Origin: Clostridia bacterium | GTDB taxonomy: Bacteria; Bacillota; Clostridia; Christensenellales; CAG-314 | Direction of reading: 5' to 3' | Length of the DNA: 64,000 nt | Assembly: GCA_017500855.1 (NCBI GenBank) | Contig: JAFVYC010000024.1 | Coordinates: forward strand, 22,306 to 86,305 | In this document: positions 51,088 to 59,828 of the stretch, piece by piece | Numbering within the stretch: position 1 is the first letter of the stretch | How the letters are laid out: every line of letters starts with the position of its first letter | Program-made: the position numbers and the translations under genes | Notes under the pieces: model-generated | The model's database searches: none | The model's input: only the letters and a program-made list of their open reading frames with translations | What the model was told of the DNA's origin: nothing

Positions 51088-52902
51088 GTGCTAAAAGACA
51101 TCAATTCCATACAAGATTTGAAAAAACTTTCCGTCGACCAACTGCCGGAATTGTGCAGTGAAATCAGACAAAAGTTAATTGATGAAGTGGCTGTGAGTGG
51201 TGGACACCTTGCCAGCAACCTTGGCGTTGTTGAACTTACAGTTGCCCTTCACTATGTCTTCGACGAAAGTGACAAAATTGTGTGGGATGTTGGACATCAA
51301 AGCTACGTTCACAAAATTCTCACCGGAAGAAGTGAGAATTTTTCTACTTTACGGCAAAAAGACGGCATTTCCGGATTTCCCGATTGCGCCGAAAGCGCAA
51401 CGGACACTTTCAACGTTGGGCACGCAGGCACTTCTCTTTCCGCTGCTTTGGGGCTTGCTCACGCAAGGGACATCAATGGGGAAAGTGGCAAAATAGTTGC
51501 TGTTGTTGGCGACGGAAGCATGACTTGTGGAATGATCTACGAGGCTCTCAACAACGTTGGTCAAACCAAAAATCTCATCATCGTGCTCAACGACAACAAC
51601 ATGTCCATCAGCGACAACGTCGGTTCGGTGCGCAAAAACATGTCCAAACTGCGTGTGGGCAAGTACGACAAAAACAAGGAAAAATTCCGAAAGTTCTTGG
51701 AGGCAATTCCACTTGTTGGCAAGCCTTTGAGCAGGGCAATGCAAAACCTCATCAAACGCCGAAAACTTTCTTTCAGCAGGGTTGGCTACTTCGACAATTT
51801 CAACCTCAAGTACATTGGAATTATCGATGGCAACAACCTCAAAAGTTTGGTGTACTATCTTTCCAAAATCAAAGAAAACGTAACACGCCCCACCCTTTTG
51901 CACATTGCAACGAGAAAAGGCAAGGGCTTTGACAAAGCCGAACAAAATCCCGAGAAGTACCACGGAGTGCCAAGGGGAGGCTTTGACACACCCGTTCAAC
52001 TTGGCTTGGTGGAAAGCAAAACTGTTGTGTCGCAAACACTTGCAAAACTTGGGCAAAACAACCAAGAACTTGCCTTCGTTTGCGCAGCAATGAGCAATGC
52101 CGTTGGGTTTGAAGAGTGCAAGCAACTTTTCCCAACAAGGTTTTTCGACGTTGGCATTGCCGAGGAACATGCCGTGACGTTTTCCGCAGGGCTTGCAAAG
52201 GGTGGAATGCACCCGTTTGTTGGCATCTATTCAACGTTCCTGCAACGCAGTTTCGACCAAATTTTGCACGACGTTGCTTTGCAAAACTTGCCTGTGACTT
52301 TCCTTTTGGACAGGGCAGGTTTCGTTGGGGACGATGGCAAAACGCACCAAGGATTGTTCGACTTGTCCTACCTTTCGGCAATCCCCAATTTGCAAATTTG
52401 GACGCCTTCGTCGGCAGTTCAGTTGCAACAAATGATTGAGCAAGCATCAGCAACAAATTCCCCCGTTGCTTTGCGCTACGGCAGGTTTTTGTTGGAGGAC
52501 AACACACTTCGTTCAACCAAAAATTGGCAGGTCGTAAAGCAAAACAAGCGTGCAAAAATCGTTGTTCTTGCGGTCGGCGCAAACATGCTTCAAAATGCGT
52601 TGGCATTGCAACGTGACGACGTGGAAGTCGTTTGCGTAACTTCGGTAAAACCGTTGGACGAAACTTACCTTGCAAGTTTGAACAGACATCAAGTCGTTGT
52701 GACGTTGGAAGAAAACGTTTTGCAAGGCGGTTTTGGTCAAGCAGTGGCAACCTACTCAAACAAACATCAAAAATTTGCAGTACACACTTTGGGCGTGGAC
52801 GACACGTTTGTTGAACACGCATCAATTCAACAACAAATCCAACAAAACAAACTAGACACCCAGTCGCTACGAGCGCTTGTTGAACAAATCTTGGGCGAGT
52901 AG
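51088..52902 (+). CDS. dxs: 1-deoxy-D-xylulose 5-phosphate synthase
   Basis: Thiamine-diphosphate enzyme, first step of the MEP pathway. 604 residues. N-terminal GGHLASNLGVVELT, VWDVGHQSYVHK, ThDP-binding GDGSMTCGMIYEALNN, LNDNNMSIS, and in the second half DVGIAEEHAV and RAGFVGDDGKTHQG. GTG start with AGAAGG upstream. Directly behind oapA. Confidence 0.96.
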   Translation: MLKDINSIQDLKKLSVDQLPELCSEIRQKLIDEVAVSGGHLASNLGVVELTVALHYVFDESDKIVWDVGHQSYVHKILTGRSENFSTLRQKDGISGFPDCAESATDTFNVGHAGTSLSAALGLAHARDINGESGKIVAVVGDGSMTCGMIYEALNNVGQTKNLIIVLNDNNMSISDNVGSVRKNMSKLRVGKYDKNKEKFRKFLEAIPLVGKPLSRAMQNLIKRRKLSFSRVGYFDNFNLKYIGIIDGNNLKSLVYYLSKIKENVTRPTLLHIATRKGKGFDKAEQNPEKYHGVPRGGFDTPVQLGLVESKTVVSQTLAKLGQNNQELAFVCAAMSNAVGFEECKQLFPTRFFDVGIAEEHAVTFSAGLAKGGMHPFVGIYSTFLQRSFDQILHDVALQNLPVTFLLDRAGFVGDDGKTHQGLFDLSYLSAIPNLQIWTPSSAVQLQQMIEQASATNSPVALRYGRFLLEDNTLRSTKNWQVVKQNKRAKIVVLAVGANMLQNALALQRDDVEVVCVTSVKPLDETYLASLNRHQVVVTLEENVLQGGFGQAVATYSNKHQKFAVHTLGVDDTFVEHASIQQQIQQNKLDTQSLRALVEQILGE

Positions 52903-52926
52903 TGGCAAAGTGAAGGGAGCATGGCT

Positions 52927-53379
52927 ATGTCGAGAAAATTGCGACAAACCAAAATTTTGGAAATTATATCTAATAACGAAGTGGAAACGCAAGAAGAACT
53001 TGTGAACCAACTTCGCAACAACGGTTTTGAAGCAACGCAAGCCACCGTTTCCCGAGATATCAAGGAACTTGGCCTTGTGAAAACGCTTGCCAAAAACGGC
53101 AAGTACAAGTACGTGACAAAACACAAAGTGGACGTTGGCATCACGGGCAAAATGCTCAATCTTGTCAAGGACACCGTTGTTGGAATTGTCACAGCCAACA
53201 ATTTGATTGTTGTCAAAACGTTGGAAGACAGCGCATCGGCAGTTGCAAGGCAATTGGAAAACCTTGCCATAGAAGGCGTTGTTGGTGTGCTTGCCGACAA
53301 AAGCACCGTGCTTGTTGTAACACAAGATTTTCAAAAGGCAGAATTCGTTGCCGAAAGTTTGAGGCGCATTCTTTGCTGA
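52927..53379 (+). CDS. argR: Arginine repressor ArgR
   Basis: 150 residues. N-terminal winged helix (ETQEELVNQLRNNGFEATQATVSRDIKEL) and C-terminal arginine-binding oligomerisation domain (about 80-150). ATG 52927 is preferred over 52921 because GGGAG at 52915-52919 is only one base before the latter. Standard position before recN. Confidence 0.94.
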   Translation: MSRKLRQTKILEIISNNEVETQEELVNQLRNNGFEATQATVSRDIKELGLVKTLAKNGKYKYVTKHKVDVGITGKMLNLVKDTVVGIVTANNLIVVKTLEDSASAVARQLENLAIEGVVGVLADKSTVLVVTQDFQKAEFVAESLRRILC

Positions 53380-53389
53380 GAGGTACATT

Positions 53390-55093
53390 ATGATAAGAAA
53401 CCTAGCAATAAACAACATAGCGCTTATTGATTCGTTGGAAATGGACTTCAACGAAGGCTTGACCGTGCTTTCCGGCGAAACTGGTAGTGGCAAATCTATC
53501 ATAATTGACTCGTTGGCATTCGTTCTTGGCGACCGTGCTGACAAAACTCTTATCAAACACGGCAAGGACAGCGCAAGTGTTTCGGCGTTGTTCGATATCG
53601 AAAACAACGATGCCGTTTGCCAAAAGTTGCAAGAATACGGCTTTGAACCGTCCGAACAACTGCTTGTCAGCAGAAAAATGACAATGCAAGGCAAAAACGA
53701 AATTCGCATTCAAGGCAAAATTTCCACAAGCGCAATTTTGAAGGATATTTGTGGCGAATTGGTGGACATTTTTGGTCAGGGCGAACACCTTGCTTTGCTC
53801 AAAGAGAAAAACCAACTTTCCGTTTTGGATGGTTTTTGCAAGTTTGGTGGTGTGGATGAACAACTTGTCACCTTGCATCACCAACTCGGTGCAGTCAACA
53901 AGCAACTGTTGGCTTTTGGTGGCTCGGATGCCGAACGTCAACGCACGTTTGACATTTTGTCCTTCCAAATTGAAGAGATTTCCTCGGCAAATCTCAGCGT
54001 GGAAGAGGAAGAACAACTGGTTGCAACGCACAAGCGAATGGTCAACATAGAAAAAATTGCAACGGCAGTTGGCATTGCTGTGGAAAGTTTGAACGGCGAA
54101 GATGGTGCAATTTCCTCAATCAGCCGTGCTGACAAGTGCTTGCAAGACGTTTCTCACTACGAAGAAAGCGCAAATCAACTGTCTGGTAGGTTGGAATCGG
54201 CAAGGTTGGAAATTGAAGACGTTGCTTCCACATTGGAAGACATTTTGTCGCAAACGGAGTTTTCCCCCTACGAAGTGGACAAGCTTCAAGAAAGGCTGGA
54301 CAAAATTCGCACGCTAAAACGCAAGTACGGTGGTTCCGTTGAAGAAACGTTGAAGTTCTTGAAAAATGCCGAAGAGCAGTTTGAAACTTTGCAAAATGCA
54401 ACGGAAATTATAGAGCAACTTTCCAAACAAAAGCAAAAAGTGCTTGAACAAATGTACGTTCTTGCGCAACAAAAAAGCCAAATTCGGCATCAAGCATCCG
54501 TTGCTCTTGCAAAAGCAATCACAAGCGAATTGGACGACCTTGGAATGCGTGGCACGCAATTCAACGTGCAATTCAACGAACAACCCATGTTCGAGCAGTA
54601 CTGCAAAAACCCACTTGCCGATGGCTACGACGTTGTTGCATTCTTGATGTCCGCAAACCCGGGCGAGCCACTCAAACCGCTTTCCAAGGTTATTTCCGGT
54701 GGTGAAATGTCTAGGTTTATGCTTGCTGTAAAAAACATCACTGCAAGAATAGAGCGCATTCCAACAATGGTGTTCGACGAAATCGACACAGGCATTTCCG
54801 GGGCGATGGCTCAAAAAGTTGCTGTGAAGTTGGCAAAAATTGCCAGCGACAAAACCGTTGGCTATCAAAGCATTGTAATCACGCACTTGCCACAAATTGT
54901 TGCAATGGCGGACAACAACTTGTTCATTGAAAAGATCACCGAGGACGGCAAAACGCACACAACCGTTTCCGTGTTGGATTTCGACGGACAGGTTGCCGAA
55001 GTTTCCCGATTGATGGGTGGTGTGGGCGAGCATTCGTTGCAAAGCGCAACCGACCTGATTGCTTGGTGCAACCAAACAAAACAAAACTTCTAA
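53390..55093 (+). CDS. recN: DNA repair protein RecN
   Basis: SMC-like ATPase of 567 residues for double-strand break repair. Walker A GETGSGKSIIIDSL near residues 30-43, long coiled coils (about 150-370), ABC signature VISGGEMSRFMLAVK near 440, and Walker B MVFDEIDTGISG near 463. Start ATG 53390 has GAGAGG upstream. Followed by a terminator. Confidence 0.96.
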   Translation: MIRNLAINNIALIDSLEMDFNEGLTVLSGETGSGKSIIIDSLAFVLGDRADKTLIKHGKDSASVSALFDIENNDAVCQKLQEYGFEPSEQLLVSRKMTMQGKNEIRIQGKISTSAILKDICGELVDIFGQGEHLALLKEKNQLSVLDGFCKFGGVDEQLVTLHHQLGAVNKQLLAFGGSDAERQRTFDILSFQIEEISSANLSVEEEEQLVATHKRMVNIEKIATAVGIAVESLNGEDGAISSISRADKCLQDVSHYEESANQLSGRLESARLEIEDVASTLEDILSQTEFSPYEVDKLQERLDKIRTLKRKYGGSVEETLKFLKNAEEQFETLQNATEIIEQLSKQKQKVLEQMYVLAQQKSQIRHQASVALAKAITSELDDLGMRGTQFNVQFNEQPMFEQYCKNPLADGYDVVAFLMSANPGEPLKPLSKVISGGEMSRFMLAVKNITARIERIPTMVFDEIDTGISGAMAQKVAVKLAKIASDKTVGYQSIVITHLPQIVAMADNNLFIEKITEDGKTHTTVSVLDFDGQVAEVSRLMGGVGEHSLQSATDLIAWCNQTKQNF

Positions 55094-55101
55094 ACATTTC
55101 T

Positions 55102-55130
55102 TGGGCTTCCCTGTGGAGCCCATTTTTTTT
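55102..55130 (+). terminator. Terminator of dxs-argR-recN
   Basis: TGGGCT TCC (55102-55110) pairs with GGAGCCCA (55114-55122) with one bulge, followed by eight T. Confidence 0.9.
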
Positions 55131-55146
55131 GCAAAACCAAGCGATT

Positions 55147-55176
55147 TTGCCAAAAATCACTGTTTTGTATTATACT
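55147..55176 (+). promoter_or_regulatory. Possible vegetative promoter upstream of spoIVB
   Basis: TTGCCA (55147-55152), 18-base spacer, TATACT (55171-55176). Weaker candidate than the sporulation-type motif further down. Confidence 0.35.
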
Positions 55177-55204
55177 ATCACACACATAGTACCGTATTTA
55201 TACC

Positions 55205-55233
55205 GTATATATCAGCAATTTTTGCAAAAACTA
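55205..55233 (+). promoter_or_regulatory. Sporulation (sigma-F/G-like) promoter of spoIVB
   Basis: GTATA (55205-55209), 14-base spacer, GCAAAAACTA (55224-55233), 24 bases before the ATG. The same layout stands before dacF and matches the sigma-F pattern GYATA / GGnnAnAmTR with one mismatch. spoIVB is forespore-expressed in Bacillus. Confidence 0.6.
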
Positions 55234-55257
55234 GTGGTAATGGCTACAGAGGTTAGA

Positions 55258-56355
55258 ATGAACAAAAAGAATTTGTTTGCAATTGTGTGCGCAGTTTTGG
55301 CGCTGTTTTTGGCTTGCGGTAGTGTGTTTTGCTTGGCAAACTGCAATTTGGTTTTGCCTTGCGTGCAATCTGGCAACGGATGTGAAGTTGCAAATGACAA
55401 TGCATTTGTGCAAGCAAACGGCAAGACGGCACAAGTTGAAGAAGTGTACTTGGGTGGATATCCATTGGGAATTTCCATCGATGGCGAAGGTGTGATGGTC
55501 ATTGGTCTAAACGAGTTTGTTGATGAAAACGGCAAACTTGTTTGCCCTGCGCAAAAGTGCGGAGTGCAAATCAACGACGTAATTTTGCAACTGGACGGGC
55601 GCAAAATCTACAGTTCCAACAAAGTGATGGAAATTGTTGGTTACTGCCAAGGCAGGGCGCTTGACCTTGTTGTGTTGCGGGATGGCAAAAAGGTCAACTT
55701 GCAAATTCAACCACACAAAGATTTGGCAAACGGACAATTTAGGCTTGGGCTTTGGACGAGAGATGCGTCTAGCGGTGTTGGCACCTTGACGTACGTCAAA
55801 AAGAACTTGTGTTTTGGTAGTCTTGGCCACCCAATTTGCACAAACCAAGGGCAAGTTGTTTCTTGCAAAAACGGTGGAGTTTATCATTGCGACATTTCCA
55901 GCATCAAGCGTGGCGAAAAGGGTTCGGCAGGGGAGTTGCGTGGCAATCTTGCATTCGACAACAGGCTTGGCAACATCTACGCCAACAACAAATTTGGCGT
56001 GTTTGGCACTTTCAATTGTTTGCCAAACTTTTGCAAAAACACAATTTCCGTTGCCAACACCAACGAAGTGCGCATTGGTAGCGCGCAAATCTACTGCTGT
56101 TTGGAAGGTAACCAACGCAATGCCTACGACGTGGAGATTGTCAAAGCAAACTTTCAATCTACTGCCGACGACAAGGGGCTTGTGTTGCTTGTTACCGACA
56201 AAGAGTTGTTGGAAAAAACTGGTGGAATCGTGCAAGGAATGAGTGGTAGCCCTATCGTGCAAAATGGCAAACTTGTTGGCGCTGTCACACACGTTTTTGT
56301 CAACGATCCCACACGTGGCTATGGAATCTATGCAAAATGGATGTTAGAAAACTAG
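55258..56355 (+). CDS. spoIVB: SpoIVB serine peptidase
   Basis: 365 residues (426 in B. subtilis). Secreted from the forespore to trigger sigma-K activation. Signal anchor at about 5-25, PDZ domain (about 75-150, VQINDVILQLDGRKI), and S55 peptidase domain with His in FGSLGHPI (near 190) and Ser in GMSGSPIVQNGKLVGAVTHVF (near 330). Start ATG 55258 with AGAGG 6 bases upstream; an in-frame ATG at 55240 is less likely. spo0A, usually next, is absent. Confidence 0.94.
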   Translation: MNKKNLFAIVCAVLALFLACGSVFCLANCNLVLPCVQSGNGCEVANDNAFVQANGKTAQVEEVYLGGYPLGISIDGEGVMVIGLNEFVDENGKLVCPAQKCGVQINDVILQLDGRKIYSSNKVMEIVGYCQGRALDLVVLRDGKKVNLQIQPHKDLANGQFRLGLWTRDASSGVGTLTYVKKNLCFGSLGHPICTNQGQVVSCKNGGVYHCDISSIKRGEKGSAGELRGNLAFDNRLGNIYANNKFGVFGTFNCLPNFCKNTISVANTNEVRIGSAQIYCCLEGNQRNAYDVEIVKANFQSTADDKGLVLLVTDKELLEKTGGIVQGMSGSPIVQNGKLVGAVTHVFVNDPTRGYGIYAKWMLEN

Positions 56356-56573
56356 AAATTTTTGCAATTGCACACACTAGACAAAGGCCTTTTGGCTGTA
56401 ATTTATGTGCAACAAACCATGCAACAAGCACTTTCTGCAAGCGACAATAGCGTTGTTGAACAATAATTATCATGCTTTTTTTAGTTCTTTCAATGATGCG
56501 TCTAGTTGTGTTATAACCAACCAAACGTTGTAAATTTGAAAATAGTCAATTTGTTGCATAAAATTTGCTTTTG
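56356..56573 (+). other. Spacer of about 220 bases after spoIVB
   Basis: No gene recognised. No strong promoter: the nearest -10-like element, CATAAAAT near 56558, lacks a partner. Ends at a strong hairpin. Confidence 0.4.
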
Positions 56574-56600
56574 GCGCATACACAAAAGTATGCGCTTTTT
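56574..56600 (+). terminator. Perfect hairpin with T run overlapping the SpoIIM-like start
   Basis: GCGCATAC (56574-56581), ACAAAA loop, GTATGCGC (56588-56595), then TTTTT. The first ATG of the following gene (56590) lies inside the 3' arm. Confidence 0.8.
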
Positions 56601-57156
56601 CAACGACTTGGTTCATACTTGGCAAGACACCATGTTTTGCTTGCAACGCAACGGAAAAAGAACTTTAATCAACGTGCTGTTGTGGGTTGCGTTTGTTGTG
56701 TTGGGCATTGTTGTGTGTGTCAACAGCCGTGGATCGTGGTGGTATTGCAACCGTTTTGATTACTGTCACTCAATTGTTCACGGTGGTTTTGGCAAAATTT
56801 TTGCAATCTTTTTTGCCGATTTGTTGCTTTGTTGCATTTTGGTTGTTGTGGTTGCCTTGGAAAGCAAATGGGTTGTGTACCTGTTGGAATGTGTGCTTTG
56901 TTTCTACTTTGGTGCAAACGTTTTTGTGTGCGTTGCAGAGTTTTCGTTGCTGGGAATTTTGTTCCTGGTGGTGTACTTTGTCACAACAATTTTGGGCATG
57001 CTGTTGATGGCTTGCATTGCCAAGCAAAACCAATGGTATTTTTGCAAAAAACTGTTTGACGACTGCAAACAACTTGTTTTGACAACTTTTGTGCTGTTTT
57101 TGCTACAATTTGTCGGTTTATTTTTGTTTTTGGGTGTAATAACTGCGTTAATTTGA
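56590..57156 (+). CDS. spoIIM: SpoIIM-like integral membrane protein
   Basis: 188 residues from ATG 56590 (174 from ATG 56632). Five hydrophobic helices (about 29-46, 73-95, 98-120, 122-147, 165-187) with a Trp/Tyr-rich loop after the first (SRGSWWYCNRFDYC). Topology and position before ppm and behind spoIVB fit SpoIIM, the engulfment protein of the SpoIIDMP complex, but sequence similarity seen by eye is weak. Neither start has a good ribosome binding site; the first is buried in a hairpin. Confidence 0.5.
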   Translation: MRFFNDLVHTWQDTMFCLQRNGKRTLINVLLWVAFVVLGIVVCVNSRGSWWYCNRFDYCHSIVHGGFGKIFAIFFADLLLCCILVVVVALESKWVVYLLECVLCFYFGANVFVCVAEFSLLGILFLVVYFVTTILGMLLMACIAKQNQWYFCKKLFDDCKQLVLTTFVLFLLQFVGLFLFLGVITALI

Positions 57157-57185
57157 TTGAAAAAAACAAAAATGTTTGCTATAAT
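57157..57185 (+). promoter_or_regulatory. Promoter of ppm
   Basis: TTGAAA (57157-57162), 17-base spacer, TATAAT (57180-57185), 17 bases before the ATG. Confidence 0.85.
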
Positions 57186-57202
57186 ACTTGTGAGAGGTAA
57201 AT

Positions 57203-58351
57203 ATGAGAGCATTTATTCTTGTTATTGATGGTTTTGGAATCGGCGCAATGCCCGATTGCAAAAAGTACAACGATTTTGGCGCAAACACATTGAAAAACGT
57301 TCGCTATGCCTACGACCTCAATTTGCCCTACATGGCAGACATGGGATTGTACAACATCGACGGGACCTACAACGACGACAGAATGCCAATTGGTGCGTAT
57401 GCAAGGCTAGAGGAACTTTCCAAGGGAAAGGACACAACCGTTGGCCACTGGGAAATGGCAGGTGTCATCACAACCGAACCATTGCCAACCTTCCCACAAG
57501 GCTTCCCCAAGGAATTCGTTTCCAAGTTGGAAAAGGAAATTGGTAGCAAAGTTTTGTGCAACAAGCCCTACAGTGGCACGGAAGTCATCAAAGACTACGG
57601 CGAAGAACATCTCAAAACCGGTCACCCAATTTTGTACACGTCTGCCGACAGCGTTTTGCAAATTGCCGTTCACATGGACAAGTATTCCATTGAAGAATTG
57701 TACGAAATGTGCGAAAAAGCACGCAAACTTTGCACCGGCAAGTTCGGTGTTGGCCGTGTTATTGCTCGCCCATTTGCAGGACAGTATCCCTTTGTTCGCA
57801 CTGCTGAACGCAAGGACTATTCCCTTGACCCAACAGGCAGAACTTTGTTGGAAGAAGTGAAGGATGCAGGTTTGCAAAGTGTTGCAGTTGGCAAAATTGA
57901 GTACATTTTCAACGGAAAAGGCATCACACGCAGTATCCATACGGAAAATAACCTTGACGGTTTGGAAAAAACAATTGAAATTGCCAAGGAAAAATTTGAC
58001 GGACTTGTGTTTGTCAACTTGGTAGACACCGACATGAAGTTTGGCCATCGCCGAGACGTTTTCGGCTACGCTCAAGCGCTTGAAGAAATTGACAAAAAGG
58101 TTGGCGAACTTGTGGAATTGCTTGAACCGGACGACGTTTTGTACATCACAGGCGACCACGGTTGCGACCCAACACACAAAGCGCACACCGACCACACTCG
58201 TGAGTACACACCTTTGCTTGTGTACGGTTGCGACGTTGTTCCCACAAACTTGGGCACAATCAAGGGCTTCGACGTTGTTGCCGACACAATTTTGGAACAA
58301 CTAGACATTCGTTCCGCACCCAAATCCGTTTGGGAAAAAATCACAAGATAA
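57203..58351 (+). CDS. ppm: Phosphopentomutase
   Basis: Alkaline-phosphatase-superfamily enzyme of 382 residues converting (deoxy)ribose 1- and 5-phosphates in nucleoside salvage; also called deoB. Metal and phospho-acceptor region LVIDGFGIGAMPD near residue 8, KDTTVGHWEMAGV (Thr acceptor) near 77, DTDMKFGHRRD and ITGDHGCDPTHKAHTDHTREYTP near 315. GAGAGG precedes the ATG. Monocistronic. Confidence 0.96.
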   Translation: MRAFILVIDGFGIGAMPDCKKYNDFGANTLKNVRYAYDLNLPYMADMGLYNIDGTYNDDRMPIGAYARLEELSKGKDTTVGHWEMAGVITTEPLPTFPQGFPKEFVSKLEKEIGSKVLCNKPYSGTEVIKDYGEEHLKTGHPILYTSADSVLQIAVHMDKYSIEELYEMCEKARKLCTGKFGVGRVIARPFAGQYPFVRTAERKDYSLDPTGRTLLEEVKDAGLQSVAVGKIEYIFNGKGITRSIHTENNLDGLEKTIEIAKEKFDGLVFVNLVDTDMKFGHRRDVFGYAQALEEIDKKVGELVELLEPDDVLYITGDHGCDPTHKAHTDHTREYTPLLVYGCDVVPTNLGTIKGFDVVADTILEQLDIRSAPKSVWEKITR

Positions 58352-58356
58352 CACAC

Positions 58357-58391
58357 AAAGATGTTTGGAAGTTTCCAAGCATCTTTTTTTT
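58357..58391 (+). terminator. Terminator of ppm
   Basis: AAGATG-TTGGAA (58358-58370) pairs with TTCCAA-CATCTT (58373-58385) with a small mismatch, then T to 58391. Confidence 0.9.
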
Positions 58392-58421
58392 GTTGCAAGT
58401 TGCAACTTGCTTGGTATTTTT

Positions 58422-58450
58422 GCATACAATTTGCCACGTTGCAAATACTA
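58422..58450 (+). promoter_or_regulatory. Sporulation (sigma-F/G-like) promoter of dacF
   Basis: GCATA (58422-58426), 14-base spacer, GCAAATACTA (58441-58450), 18 bases before the ATG. Nearly identical to the element before spoIVB. In B. subtilis dacF is a known sigma-F target. Confidence 0.65.
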
Positions 58451-58468
58451 CCTCTAGGAGAGGTGTCT

Positions 58469-59611
58469 ATGAAAAAATACTTTTTGATATTGTTTGCTCT
58501 TGCACTATGTTTGGCAACGGTTCTGCGTTCTGCAACAACTTGCAAAGCAAGTGAAATGGTCACAGCCAAGGAAGGCCTTGTGATGTCGGAGTTTGGCGAT
58601 GTTTTGTACCAAAAGAACGCCACGGAAAAACGTCCAATTGCCAGCATGACAAAAATAATGACGTTGCTGTGTGTGTACGATGCAATAGAAAACGGCAAAG
58701 TTTCGCTAGACGACAACGTGGTGGTTAGCAAACGTGCTTCCGACATGGGTGGTTCGCAAGTGTTTTTGGAAACAAACGCCACCTATAAGTTAGAAAATCT
58801 TGTCAAATCGGTTGTTATTTGTTCGGCAAACGACAGTTGCGTTGCCCTTGCCGAGCATATTTGTGGCAGTGTGGAAAATTTTGTCGATCAAATGAACCAA
58901 ACTGCAAACAAATTGAACCTTGTGGCAACGCATTTCGAAAATTGCACGGGGCTTCCTCACATCAGTCAATTTTCCTGCGCATTGGATGTGGCAACGATGT
59001 TTAGGCAACTGATCAAATATCCACATTACTTCAAGTGCGCAAACATCTGGATGGAAGACTTTCAACATCCTCAAGGCAGGGTGACGGGTATGACCAACAC
59101 AAACAAACTCGTGCGTTTCTACGACGGTTGTGACGGAGGCAAAACAGGCTACACAAGCGAAGCAATGCACTGTTTGTGCGCAACGGCAAAGCGTGGCGAC
59201 ACACGTGTGATTGCCGTGGTTGTTGGCGCTGAGGACAGCAAAACAAGGTTTGCCGAAGTTTCGGCATTGTTCAACTACGCTTTTGCCAACTATCACACAA
59301 AATGCTACCTAAAAGCAGGGGAAGTGGCAACAAACTTGCAAGTTTCCTACGGCAAACAAAAGGAAATTCCACTTGCAGTTGACAAGGATTTGTGTTTGTT
59401 CCAAAGCAAACAGCACAGCGCTTCGGCAAACGTTCGCTACGTTTTGCAAAGTGGTGTTGTTGCGCCAATCAAGGCCGGCGACGTTTTGGGCACTGCAAAC
59501 CTTGTTGACGACAACGGAAAAGTGCTAGAGAGCGCAAATCTTGTTGCAACAAAAGGCGTGGAACGCATTTCCTACTGGGAAAACGTAAAGCGAATTGTTG
59601 CAAACGGCTAG
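58469..59611 (+). CDS. dacF: Sporulation D-alanyl-D-alanine carboxypeptidase DacF
   Basis: 380 residues, S11 penicillin-binding protein that trims peptide side chains of spore peptidoglycan. Signal peptide 1-28. Active-site triad: SMTK (Ser59-Lys62), SAND (near 112), KTG in DGGKTGYTS (near 213). C-terminal beta domain follows. AGGAGAGG precedes the ATG. Position near ppm and spoIIA is the usual one, though spoIIA here is separated by four genes and inverted. Confidence 0.93.
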   Translation: MKKYFLILFALALCLATVLRSATTCKASEMVTAKEGLVMSEFGDVLYQKNATEKRPIASMTKIMTLLCVYDAIENGKVSLDDNVVVSKRASDMGGSQVFLETNATYKLENLVKSVVICSANDSCVALAEHICGSVENFVDQMNQTANKLNLVATHFENCTGLPHISQFSCALDVATMFRQLIKYPHYFKCANIWMEDFQHPQGRVTGMTNTNKLVRFYDGCDGGKTGYTSEAMHCLCATAKRGDTRVIAVVVGAEDSKTRFAEVSALFNYAFANYHTKCYLKAGEVATNLQVSYGKQKEIPLAVDKDLCLFQSKQHSASANVRYVLQSGVVAPIKAGDVLGTANLVDDNGKVLESANLVATKGVERISYWENVKRIVANG

Positions 59612-59614
59612 AAG

Positions 59615-59640
59615 TGGTTGGGCAAACGCCCAGCCATTTT
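59615..59640 (+). terminator. Terminator of dacF
   Basis: TGGTTGGGC (59615-59623), AAAC loop, GCCCAGCCA (59628-59636) with one wobble pair, then TTTT. Confidence 0.8.
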
Positions 59641-59790
59641 AGTTTGGGTTTCGATTGCCTTGCTAGAATGTGCCAAAAGGAGTTTTTTACCAAATACCTT
59701 GCAATTGCTTTTTTGCGTGAGCAAGTGATGGCAATGGCACTGTTTTTTCGCACAATTTGCAATAAACATTGCCATACTTTTGTTGTTTTG

Positions 59791-59819
59791 TTGACTTTGC
59801 GTTGCTTTTTTGGTAAAAT
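59791..59819 (+). promoter_or_regulatory. Promoter of the M50 protease-scpAB operon, nearly leaderless
   Basis: TTGACT (59791-59796), 17-base spacer, TAAAAT (59814-59819). Nine bases separate the -10 box from the ATG at 59829, so the 5' leader would be about 0-4 nt. Confidence 0.8.
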
Positions 59820-59828
59820 ATTTGTACT

